15,017 nucleotides of DNA from Chitinophagaceae bacterium. GTDB taxonomy: Bacteria > Bacteroidota > Bacteroidia > Chitinophagales > Chitinophagaceae. Position 1 is the first letter of the stretch. The number at the start of each line of letters is the position of its first letter. The notes beneath the pieces are model-generated. The model did no database searches, was not told the origin of the DNA, and saw nothing but the letters and a program-made list of their open reading frames with translations. Shown here one piece after another: positions 1 through 6,545 of this stretch. Position numbers and translations under genes: made by a program. Where the stretch lies: assembly GCA_016786525.1 (NCBI GenBank), contig JAEUVW010000294.1:1-15017 (forward strand), written 5' to 3'.

Positions 1-281
1 AAGAAGCAATGCCCGCAGGCTATCGGGAAAGGCACCACCACACGGTCGCCGTGCTTCAGGTTCTTTACGTCTTTGCCTGCTTCTTCCACCACGCCCATAA
101 ATTCATGTCCCAATACCATAGGGCGTGGCTGTGGTATACCGCCGCTGTAGATATGAAGATCCGATCCGCATATAGCGGTAGCGGTTACTTTCAGGATCAC
201 ATCCCTGCTGTCTTTTAGTTTCGGATCGTCTACCGTATCGTAGGAGATATTGCGGGGTCCGTGGATGACTGCTGCTTTCAT
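1..281 (-). CDS. Zinc-dependent alcohol dehydrogenase (MDR family), N-terminal part
   Basis: This is the first 93 codons of a medium-chain dehydrogenase/reductase, read leftwards and cut by the window edge. Such enzymes oxidise alcohols or aldehydes with NAD(P) using a catalytic zinc. Visible motifs are CGSDLHIY (residues 38-45; Cys38 is a zinc ligand), GHEFMGVVEE (59-68; His60 and Glu61 are at the usual catalytic-zinc site) and GDRVVVPFPIACGHC (78-92), whose Cys89 and Cys92 begin the structural-zinc loop. The PFPIACG.C pattern resembles enzymes annotated as glutathione-independent formaldehyde dehydrogenase or threonine dehydrogenase-like. The ATG at 281-279 begins the conserved MKAAV start. 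The Rossmann domain is outside the window, so substrate and cofactor cannot be judged. It is transcribed divergently from the stress operon at 521. Confidence 0.9.
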   Translation of the reverse strand, partial: MKAAVIHGPRNISYDTVDDPKLKDSRDVILKVTATAICGSDLHIYSGGIPQPRPMVLGHEFMGVVEEAGKDVKNLKHGDRVVVPFPIACGHCF

Positions 282-323
282 AATTTGTATACATTTTAAA
301 AATGAACGATGGCGCAGTGAGCG

Positions 324-347
324 CTGTACAAAATTGCAGCTGTACAG
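324..347. promoter_or_regulatory. Inverted repeat CTGTACA-N10-TGTACAG upstream of the dehydrogenase
   Basis: A perfect 7-bp inverted repeat, CTGTACA (324-330) and TGTACAG (341-347), lies in the divergent intergenic region 43 bp from the dehydrogenase start. The same bases also form a direct repeat of GCTGTACA 16 bp apart. A dyad with half-sites about 1.5 helical turns apart is what a dimeric regulator would bind. No regulator is identified, and chance is not excluded for 7-bp arms. Confidence 0.35.
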
Positions 348-409
348 AAGGCAGATGCTTCTATGATTGTCCCTGGCGATTTACAGCATTACGCAGGAGG
401 GCTTTCCTC

Positions 410-438
410 GCTGCGGCTTGAAATTATGTAAGCGCAGC
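410..438. other. Imperfect hairpin in the divergent intergenic region
   Basis: GCTGCGGCTT (410-419) can pair with AAGCGCAGC (430-438), giving nine pairs with one bulged G and a 10-base loop. No T-run follows on either strand, so it does not look like a terminator. The rest of 282-520 shows no gene. Only a weak -7-like TTCCTTTG at 476-483, one mismatch from TAnnTTTG, could serve the plus-strand operon. Confidence 0.3.
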
Positions 439-520
439 AAGTCAACGCTGTAATAAACCGCCTTCGCCTTGATCCTTCCTTTGCAGGAGTATAAATGTTC
501 AACACTAAATCTAATCTGTA

Positions 521-1147
521 ATGGCAACGGTAAAAAAAGCAGGCAGCAAAGCTGCAACAGTAAAAAGCACAGGTAAGGCAAAGGCACCCCAGGCAAGCCA
601 AACCCCATCTGTAAAAAAGAGTACCGTCAGGAGTGGACAGGATACCCGGGACTCTGCGTTGATGGAATTGTTCACCGACGAGCTCAAAGATATCTATTGG
701 GCCGAAAAGCACCTGGTAAAGGCTTTGCCGAAAATGCAGAAAGCAGCCAGCGCGGCAGAGTTGGCCGATGCCTTCGGAAAGCACCTGGAAGAGACAAAAG
801 GACATGTTGAGCGCCTGGAAGAAGTGTTCGGCCTGTTGGGTAAGAAAGCACAGGCAAAGAAATGCGACGCTATGGAGGGCCTGGTGGAAGAAAGCAAAAG
901 CATCATAGAAGATACGGAAGACGGTACCGCAACACGTGACGTCGGCCTGATCCTGGCGGCGCAGAAAGTAGAACATTATGAAATCGCCACTTATGGAGGC
1001 CTGGCGCAACTGGCCAAAACGTTGAAGCTGGGCGAGGTGGCGAAAATCCTCGGGCAAACCCTGGAGGAGGAGAAGCGCTGTGATGAAACGCTGAGCGGTA
1101 TTGCGGAGAACGATATTAATTACGAAGCGTCGGAAGAGGCGGCATAG
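521..1147 (+). CDS. DUF892/YciE-type ferritin-like protein with lysine-rich N-terminal tail
   Basis: The protein has 208 residues. Residues 45-200 match the DUF892 (YciE/YciF) ferritin-like family, a four-helix bundle thought to bind iron and linked to stress. Recognisable segments are LFTDELKDIYWAEKHL (50-65), a helix with the E90-E91-x3-H95 pattern, VEHYEIATYG (150-159) and LEEEKRCDE (181-189). The repeated E and E..H patterns sit where ferritin-like metal ligands occur, but which residues bind metal is inferred. The first 40 residues are low-complexity, with eight Lys and one Arg and no acidic residue, resembling the basic tails of histone H1-like proteins and of DNA-binding Dps. That tail is unusual for the family. 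ATG at 521 is chosen because no other in-frame start fits the tail. It is the first gene of the operon, 45 bp before katE. Confidence 0.88.
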   Translation: MATVKKAGSKAATVKSTGKAKAPQASQTPSVKKSTVRSGQDTRDSALMELFTDELKDIYWAEKHLVKALPKMQKAASAAELADAFGKHLEETKGHVERLEEVFGLLGKKAQAKKCDAMEGLVEESKSIIEDTEDGTATRDVGLILAAQKVEHYEIATYGGLAQLAKTLKLGEVAKILGQTLEEEKRCDETLSGIAENDINYEASEEAA

Positions 1148-1192
1148 ATCATTTACGGACCACCAGTTTTACACCCATACATAATCAGGTAT

Positions 1193-3376
1193 ATGAGCAC
1201 AAAAAAACCTACAGGAAATGCGGTGCCGGATAAAGGACCCGATACGGAAAATGCAAAGACCAGGAGCCTTAAGGTCCATACGGCTCTTGCCGGCAACGAG
1301 ATGATGACCACCGATCAGGGGGTGAAGATCAACAATGACCAGGATACCCTGAAGGCCGGCGATCGCGGACCTTCGCTGCTGGAGGATTTTATCTTCCGGG
1401 AGAAGATGACGCACTTCGATCATGAGCGCATACCGGAGCGTATTGTGCATGCCCGCGGATCGGCCGCACATGGTGTGTTTCGCCTGTATGAGTCGCAATC
1501 AGCGCTGAGCAAAGCTGCGTTTTTGAACGACACTGCTGCGGAGACACCTGTTTTTGTGCGCTTTTCTACCGTAGCAGGTTCCCGCGGGTCTACAGACCTG
1601 GCCAGGGACGTTCGTGGTTTCGCCGTGAAGTTTTACACGCAGGAAGGCAACTTCGATCTTGTCGGAAACAATATGCCTGTTTTTTTCATTCAGGATGCGA
1701 TGAAGTTTCCTGACCTGGTCCATGCCGTAAAGCCTGAACCGGATAATGAAATCCCACAGGCGGCTTCGGCCCACGATACATTCTGGGATTTTATCTCTCT
1801 GATGCCGGAGAGCACCCATATGGTCATGTGGCTGATGAGCGACCGGGCCCTGCCGCGGAGCTACCGTATGATGGAAGGCTTTGGCGTGCATACTTTCCGG
1901 CTCATCAACGAAGCAGGTGAGGCGCATTTTGTAAAGTTTCACTGGAAACCTTTGCTGGGCGTGCATGCTGTATGCTGGGACGAAGCGCAGAAAATTTCCG
2001 GTAAAGATCCTGACTTTCATCGCCGCGACCTGTGGGATGCAATCGAAAGCGGTAATTTCCCGGAATGGGAATTAGGGATACAGGTCATCCCCGAAGCAGA
2101 TGAGCACAAGTATGACTTTGACCTGCTGGACCCTACGAAGATCGTTCCGGAAGAATTAGTGCCGGTGCAGCGTATCGGCAGGCTGACCCTGAACCGCAAT
2201 CCGGATAACTTCTTTGCAGAGACAGAGCAAGTGGCTTTTCATGTAGGCAACATTGTACCCGGTATCGACTTTACCAACGATCCCCTGATGCAGGGGCGCC
2301 TGTTCTCCTATACGGATACCCAGCTGATCCGACTGGGAGGCCCCAACTTTCATGAGATACCGATCAACAGACCTGTGGTGCCGGTGCACAACAACCAGCG
2401 GGACGGCCATATGCGGCAGACCATCAATAAAGGAAAAGTGAGCTACAGCCCCAATTCTTTGGGTGGAGGCTGCCCTTTCCAGGCCGGGCAGACGGATGGC
2501 GGTTTTACGTCTTATCCCGAACGTGTGGAAGCGCACAAAGTACGCGGACGCAGTGCCAGTTTTTTTGATCATTTCAGCCAGGCACGCCTGTTTTACCGCA
2601 GCCAGTCCGTACCGGAGCAAAACCATATTGTGAATGCGCTGAGCTTCGAGCTGGGCAAGGTGCAGGCCATACATGTACGGGAGCGTATGCTGTATACCCT
2701 GAAGCAGGTGGATGAGACGCTGGCCTCGGATGTGGCATTTGCCCTGGGGCTGAAAGTGCCTGCGAAAATAACACCGCCCCTGAACCAAAGCATACCGGCA
2801 GATGCTGACCCGGCTCAGTACCAGCCGGTAGCAAAGGAGTCGGCTGTATCTAAGTCTCCGGCATTGAGCATGGCCGGAACGGTAAAGGATACCATCCGGA
2901 CGCGCAAGGTGGCCATACTGGCGGCAGATGGTGTAGACGGCGCAAGCCTGGGTGCTATCCGGAAATCCCTGGAGGCAGAGGGCGCGCTCATAGAGCTTAT
3001 CGCCCCAAGGCTGGGTTCGATACAGTCAGAGCAGGGAAAAAAGATCAGCGTACACCAGAGCCTGCTTACTGCAGCATCTGTCTTTTACGATGGGGTATAT
3101 GTGCCGGCGGGCAGCAATAGCGTGGCCAGCCTGGCGGCAGAGCCGGATGCCGTGCATTTTCTGAATGAAGCCTACCGGCATTGCAAACCCATCGCGGCAG
3201 ATAACGGCGCGCAGCAACTGATCAAAGCAACTTACTTCTCCGACCAAAAGAGCCCGAAAGCATCCGGGGGTGTCCTCCTTTCTGATGATGCATCGCAGTT
3301 GAGTACGGCGTTTATCGCTGCCTTAAAGCAGCACCGCTTCTGGGACAGGGAAGACGACCGCAAAGTGCCCGCCTGA
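1193..3376 (+). CDS. katE: Clade II (large-subunit) catalase, HPII/KatE type
   Basis: The enzyme breaks hydrogen peroxide into water and oxygen using haem. Its 727 residues match the large-subunit class (E. coli HPII has 753). The catalytic His86 is in RIVHARGSAAHG, Asn159 in FDLVGNNMPVFF, and the haem-ligand Tyr373 in RLFSYTDTQ. The spacings His86-Asn159 (73) and His86-Tyr373 (287) equal those of HPII His128-Asn201-Tyr415. His350 in AFHVGNIVPG aligns with HPII His392, which forms a covalent His-Tyr link, so that feature may be present. Residues about 572-716 form the C-terminal flavodoxin/DJ-1-like domain (VAILAADGVDG, YDGVYVPAGSNS). Ser641 occupies the position of the family cysteine nucleophile, as expected for a non-enzymatic domain. 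No signal peptide is visible, so it is probably cytoplasmic. It sits between the ferritin-like gene and cphB in the operon. Confidence 0.96.
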   Translation: MSTKKPTGNAVPDKGPDTENAKTRSLKVHTALAGNEMMTTDQGVKINNDQDTLKAGDRGPSLLEDFIFREKMTHFDHERIPERIVHARGSAAHGVFRLYESQSALSKAAFLNDTAAETPVFVRFSTVAGSRGSTDLARDVRGFAVKFYTQEGNFDLVGNNMPVFFIQDAMKFPDLVHAVKPEPDNEIPQAASAHDTFWDFISLMPESTHMVMWLMSDRALPRSYRMMEGFGVHTFRLINEAGEAHFVKFHWKPLLGVHAVCWDEAQKISGKDPDFHRRDLWDAIESGNFPEWELGIQVIPEADEHKYDFDLLDPTKIVPEELVPVQRIGRLTLNRNPDNFFAETEQVAFHVGNIVPGIDFTNDPLMQGRLFSYTDTQLIRLGGPNFHEIPINRPVVPVHNNQRDGHMRQTINKGKVSYSPNSLGGGCPFQAGQTDGGFTSYPERVEAHKVRGRSASFFDHFSQARLFYRSQSVPEQNHIVNALSFELGKVQAIHVRERMLYTLKQVDETLASDVAFALGLKVPAKITPPLNQSIPADADPAQYQPVAKESAVSKSPALSMAGTVKDTIRTRKVAILAADGVDGASLGAIRKSLEAEGALIELIAPRLGSIQSEQGKKISVHQSLLTAASVFYDGVYVPAGSNSVASLAAEPDAVHFLNEAYRHCKPIAADNGAQQLIKATYFSDQKSPKASGGVLLSDDASQLSTAFIAALKQHRFWDREDDRKVPA

Positions 3377-3400
3377 TGAATTACCTGAAATGAAAACTAT

Positions 3401-4285
3401 ATGAAGCCAAAAGGAACCTTACTGATTATCGGAGGAGCGGAAGACCGCGGCGACGATTATATTCCTAAAATTGCCGCCAAGGATGCAGAGTTTAAGCGTT
3501 ATGAAATACTGAATGAATTATTGCCCAGGGAAAAGAAAGCCAAGATAGAGCTGGTCACGATTGGCTCCGATCTGTCTCCAAAGGCCAAGAAAAACTATAA
3601 AGCAGCCTTCATCCGAATAGGCTACAGCAATGTAGGCTTTATCAATATCGGGAGTAGGCTTGAAGCGCAGGAGCAGGAATACCTCCATCGTTTGCAGGAG
3701 GCCTGCGCGATCTTTTTCAGTGGGGGAGACCAGTTCCAGATCGCTACCATACTGGGCGGTACCGCAATAGCGGAGCTGGTAAAGACCCGGTATTACAAAG
3801 AAGCGGATTTTATTGTTGCAGGCACCAGTGCAGGAGCAATGGTGATGTCTTCTGTGATGATGGCAGAAACCTCTACAGATGAAGCCATGCTGAAGAATGA
3901 TCTCAGGACATCGGGTGGTTTTGGCCTGCTGGAGCACTGTATTATAGACACCCACTTTGTCCGGCGCGGACGTTTTGCCCGCCTGGCGCACGCCATTACC
4001 GTCAATCCCGATAAGCTGGGCGTCGGCCTGGGAGAAGATGCCGCCCTGATCATCAGGAAGGGTACAGAGGCCGAATGCCGGGGCTCAGGTATGGTTGTGG
4101 TCATAGATGGAAAGGGGATCAGGCAGACCAATATTGCCGATACCAGGGACAATTGCCCGGTGTTTGTAGGAAATCTCAAAGTGGATATTCTGATTTCGCA
4201 TTGCCGCTTTTTATTGGACAAGCGGATGATGCAAAACCCGGCGATCAAGCCGGAGGTAAGGAAGGAACAGTTCGAGCCTGTATAG
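3401..4285 (+). CDS. cphB: Cyanophycinase (peptidase family S51)
   Basis: Cyanophycinase is a serine exopeptidase that cuts cyanophycin, a polymer of aspartate with arginine side chains, to beta-Asp-Arg dipeptides. The 294-residue protein starts with KGTLLIIGGAED, has FFSGGDQ (105-111) lining the active site, and the nucleophile elbow GTSAGA with Ser143. His185 in IIDTHFVRRGR and Glu212 in GVGLGEDAAL stand at a constant offset of 11 from what I recall as the catalytic Ser132, His174 and Glu201 of the Synechocystis enzyme, so the triad appears intact. There is no signal peptide, so it is probably cytoplasmic. It follows katE by 24 bp. No cyanophycin synthetase or isoaspartyl dipeptidase is in the window, so its substrate here is unproven. 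A related S51 peptidase acting on another peptide is possible. Confidence 0.9.
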   Translation: MKPKGTLLIIGGAEDRGDDYIPKIAAKDAEFKRYEILNELLPREKKAKIELVTIGSDLSPKAKKNYKAAFIRIGYSNVGFINIGSRLEAQEQEYLHRLQEACAIFFSGGDQFQIATILGGTAIAELVKTRYYKEADFIVAGTSAGAMVMSSVMMAETSTDEAMLKNDLRTSGGFGLLEHCIIDTHFVRRGRFARLAHAITVNPDKLGVGLGEDAALIIRKGTEAECRGSGMVVVIDGKGIRQTNIADTRDNCPVFVGNLKVDILISHCRFLLDKRMMQNPAIKPEVRKEQFEPV

Positions 4286-4310
4286 CAGGTACGGAACATT
4301 AATAAATGTG

Positions 4311-4622
4311 ATGTTGAACCAGGTAACACTGATCGGTATTGTGGCCAGTATCTGTACAGGCGTATCTCTTTTGCCCCAGCTCTTCAAGATATACCGGGAC
4401 AAAGAATGCCAGGTTTCCGTGCTGATGCTGGCTGTGCTGTTTCTGGGGAATGCTTTCTGGGTCTGGTATGGAATTTTGAAGCAGGATGCGATCATCATTG
4501 CATCTAACTCCTTTTCCATACTGGTCAATCTTTGCGTCACTGCCCTGTGGTTGAAATACCGCGGTCAAACGGTCCCCACAAAAAAAGAAGAACGAACAAG
4601 CCATGAGGAAGGTAATAGATGA
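4311..4622 (+). CDS. SemiSWEET family sugar transporter
   Basis: A 103-residue protein with three hydrophobic helices (about 5-24, 36-55 and 60-82) and a basic tail, the size and layout of the SemiSWEET/PQ-loop family, which work as dimers moving small sugars across the inner membrane. The PQ motif is LLPQL (20-24, Pro22-Gln23). Trp50 and Asn66 are 16 residues apart, the same spacing as the substrate-pocket Trp48 and Asn64 that I recall for the Leptospira SemiSWEET, so the sugar site seems conserved. ATG at 4311 is preferred. The GTG at 4308 is in frame, and the ATG at 4306 is followed at once by a stop. The last 20 bases overlap the DUF421 gene, suggesting coupled translation. The substrate is unknown. 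Confidence 0.85.
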   Translation: MLNQVTLIGIVASICTGVSLLPQLFKIYRDKECQVSVLMLAVLFLGNAFWVWYGILKQDAIIIASNSFSILVNLCVTALWLKYRGQTVPTKKEERTSHEEGNR

Positions 4623-5133
4623 TTTATTCGGTACCGGCAAAGAGCTGGAGTGGCAGCAGATGTGCCTGCGGGCAGTAGCCATCTTCGTTATTGCGCTGGT
4701 GCTGATGCGTATTTCCGGGCGGCGTTCCTTTGGAATGCGTACGCCTATCGACAACATTATTGCAGTCCTGATCGGTGCTTTGCTGAGCAGGCCTATTGTA
4801 GGAGCCTCGCCCTTTATACCTGTTGTAGCAGCCGGTACGATCCTGGTATTGCTGCACCGGGTGCTGGCCTGGATTGCCGTGCACAGCCCCGCCGCCTCGG
4901 TTGCATTGAAAGGGGATAAGATCTGCCTGTACCGGGAAGGCGCTTTCCTGAAAGATAATATGGCCAGGGCCCTGGTGTGTGAAGAGGATATAAGGCAAGG
5001 GGTCAGGAGTGCCACCCATTCGGAGGAGCTGGATGCCGTATCGGTAGTGTATATGGAACGCAACGGTGAGATCAGCGTGATCAGCAAACACCAGCAAAAC
5101 GACACAGGAATATGGCAGGAAATGAAACGGTAA
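4603..5133 (+). CDS. DUF421/YetF-family membrane protein
   Basis: The protein has 176 residues. The N-terminal half has about three membrane helices (22-36, 50-66, 70-92). It carries the family signature RISGRRSFGMRTPID (36-50), then a conserved LIGALLSRPIVGASPF segment (56-71). The C-terminal half (about 98-165) is the soluble YetF domain, with a GDKICLYREG turn (104-113) and a DAVSVVYMERNGEISVI strand pair (144-160). The biochemical role of the family is not established. Bacillus relatives are linked to the sporulation and spore-germination envelope, and other members often sit in stress gene groups. It overlaps the SemiSWEET gene by 20 bp upstream and the pyrophosphatase-like gene by 22 bp downstream, so the three are almost certainly one transcript. 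Confidence 0.85.
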   Translation: MRKVIDDLFGTGKELEWQQMCLRAVAIFVIALVLMRISGRRSFGMRTPIDNIIAVLIGALLSRPIVGASPFIPVVAAGTILVLLHRVLAWIAVHSPAASVALKGDKICLYREGAFLKDNMARALVCEEDIRQGVRSATHSEELDAVSVVYMERNGEISVISKHQQNDTGIWQEMKR

Positions 5134-5927
5134 AGGTGACGATAGAAACACCCGGTGGCAGTAGGGCCAAATATGATTTCGATCCGGTGTCGGGCAGCTT
5201 TGAACTGAACAAGGTAATGCCGGCAGGTATGGTCTTTCCTTTTGATTTCGGGTTTATTCCCGGCACCCTGGGTGAAGACGGCGACCCGCTGGATGTACTG
5301 CTGCTCTCTGAAGTGCCTGTCTATACCGGCTGTGTAGTGAACTGCCGTATCATCGGCTGTATCAAAGCCCGCCAGAAAGAAAAAAGCAAACAGGCCATCC
5401 GCAATGACCGTTTCATCGCTGTTCCTGTAGTATCTAAACTGTACGGGCAAATCAGGGAGCTCAGTGATTTGCCGGCGGAAACTGTCGCTGAAGTAGAGCA
5501 ATTCTTTATGCAGTACAACGGCCTGGCAGGGAAGCGTTTTACCCCGCTGCAATGCCTGAATGCGTCAAAGGCCCTGCAAATGGTACGGGCCGCCCAAAAG
5601 GAAAAAACACCTCCTGCGCAACTGATACAACTGTTCCTCCCCTTGCAGGATGCACAGGGCAAACCATTTCCGCAAACGTACTTCACGACAGTACAAAAAC
5701 AGCTGCTGGATAAATTTGGCGGCGTGACGGTGTATTCCTATGCCCCCGCATCCGGTCTGTGGGAAAATGAACAAAGCAGCATCGTAAGCGACAAGATGCT
5801 TATTTTTGAAGTGATGGCGGATACGATGGATATCCGGTTCTGGGAACAATACAAGTCGGCAGTAACGAAAAAGTTCAGGCAAAAGGAGCTGCTGCTCCGG
5901 AACCTTAAAATCAGTGTCGTACAGTAG
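5112..5927 (+). CDS. Family I inorganic pyrophosphatase-like domain fused to a second C-terminal domain
   Basis: Residues 1-165 resemble soluble family I pyrophosphatases, which hydrolyse PPi to phosphate. Visible are IETPGGSRAKYDFD (11-24), FPFDFGFIPGTLGEDGDPLD (42-61; Asp56, Asp58 and Asp61 are the metal ligands) and RNDRFIAVP (97-105). By hand alignment to E. coli Ppa, several active-site positions differ: Glu31 to Asp22, Arg43 to Lys34, Tyr55 to Phe46, Asp102 to Asn98 (or shifted to Asp99), and Lys142 to Asn136. The loop around Asp97 is about five residues longer and has no obvious Asp. At 271 residues it is about 95 longer than E. coli Ppa. Residues about 167-271 (LIQLFLPLQD, FGGVTVYSYAPASGLW, FEVMAD, FRQKELLLR) resemble a small family of about 100 residues that I recall as free-standing hypothetical proteins. 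The fold is clear; PPase activity is uncertain. It overlaps DUF421 by 22 bp. Confidence 0.8.
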   Translation: MAGNETVKVTIETPGGSRAKYDFDPVSGSFELNKVMPAGMVFPFDFGFIPGTLGEDGDPLDVLLLSEVPVYTGCVVNCRIIGCIKARQKEKSKQAIRNDRFIAVPVVSKLYGQIRELSDLPAETVAEVEQFFMQYNGLAGKRFTPLQCLNASKALQMVRAAQKEKTPPAQLIQLFLPLQDAQGKPFPQTYFTTVQKQLLDKFGGVTVYSYAPASGLWENEQSSIVSDKMLIFEVMADTMDIRFWEQYKSAVTKKFRQKELLLRNLKISVVQ

Positions 5928-5940
5928 ACCAGCGTTTGTA

Positions 5941-6540
5941 ATGAATAAACTTCCAGATCATTTTTACCGCCGGCAGGACGTGACCGGAGTGGCGCAGGCG
6001 CTCCTCGGTAAAAAGCTATGCACGCTGATCGGGGAGGAATACACTGCAGCCATCATCGTGGAAACAGAAGCTTATAGCGGCATTGCAGACAGAGCCAGCC
6101 ATTCCTATGGAGGCAGGCGTACCGCAAGAACCGAAACCATGTACCGCAGCGGTGGTGTGGCTTATGTGTACCTGTGCTATGGTATACACTACCTGTTGAA
6201 TGTGATCAGCGGCAGGGAAGGCGACCCTACCGGTGTATTGATCAGGGCGGTGGAACCGGTGGAGGGTATTGAGGTGATGCTGCGGAGAAGGAAAATGGAG
6301 CGGCCGGGCCCCAGGCTGAGTGCCGGACCCGGCCTGGTGACCCAAGCGCTGGGCATAGGAAAAGCGCAGAATGGTGTCAGCCTGCAGGAAGGGCAGGTCT
6401 GGATAGAAAATACCGGAATCAGTGTAAGTGCAGCGGATATCGTCACGACGACAAGGATAGGGGTAGACTACGCCGGTGATGATGCCCTGCTGCCCTACCG
6501 CTTCTATATCCGCGGAAATCCTTACGTGAGTAAAAAGTAA
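5941..6540 (+). CDS. DNA-3-methyladenine glycosylase (AAG/MPG family)
   Basis: This 199-residue enzyme removes alkylated purines such as 3-methyladenine from DNA, the first step of base-excision repair. Residues match the human AAG active site by position. Glu43 in VETEAYSG is the general base (human Glu125). Tyr45, His54 and Tyr77 line the base pocket (human Tyr127, His136, Tyr159). Tyr80 in YVYLCYG is the intercalating residue (human Tyr162). RAVEPVEG and GPGLVTQALGI are further family motifs, and the length is typical of bacterial members. ATG at 5941 is chosen because it gives the usual short N-terminus and lies 13 bp after the previous stop. A GTG at 5914 is in frame but adds nine non-conserved residues inside the upstream gene. 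It is the last gene of the plus operon, and its stop lies 5 bp from the stop of the opposing DUF72 gene. Confidence 0.93.
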   Translation: MNKLPDHFYRRQDVTGVAQALLGKKLCTLIGEEYTAAIIVETEAYSGIADRASHSYGGRRTARTETMYRSGGVAYVYLCYGIHYLLNVISGREGDPTGVLIRAVEPVEGIEVMLRRRKMERPGPRLSAGPGLVTQALGIGKAQNGVSLQEGQVWIENTGISVSAADIVTTTRIGVDYAGDDALLPYRFYIRGNPYVSKK

Positions 6541-6545
6541 AGCGG

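Noticed and set aside
389..1057. 222-codon open frame on the minus strand
   Set aside because: It lies opposite the clear ferritin-like gene, is rich in Cys, Phe and Leu, and has no family motif; it is an antisense shadow.
2156..2788. 210-codon minus frame inside katE
   Set aside because: katE residues are conserved throughout this stretch, and the antisense product has no recognisable domain.
4299..5552. 417-codon minus frame opposite SemiSWEET, DUF421 and the PPase fusion
   Set aside because: Three overlapping plus genes with family motifs explain the region; the minus product has low-complexity Ser/Ile/Arg composition and no motif.
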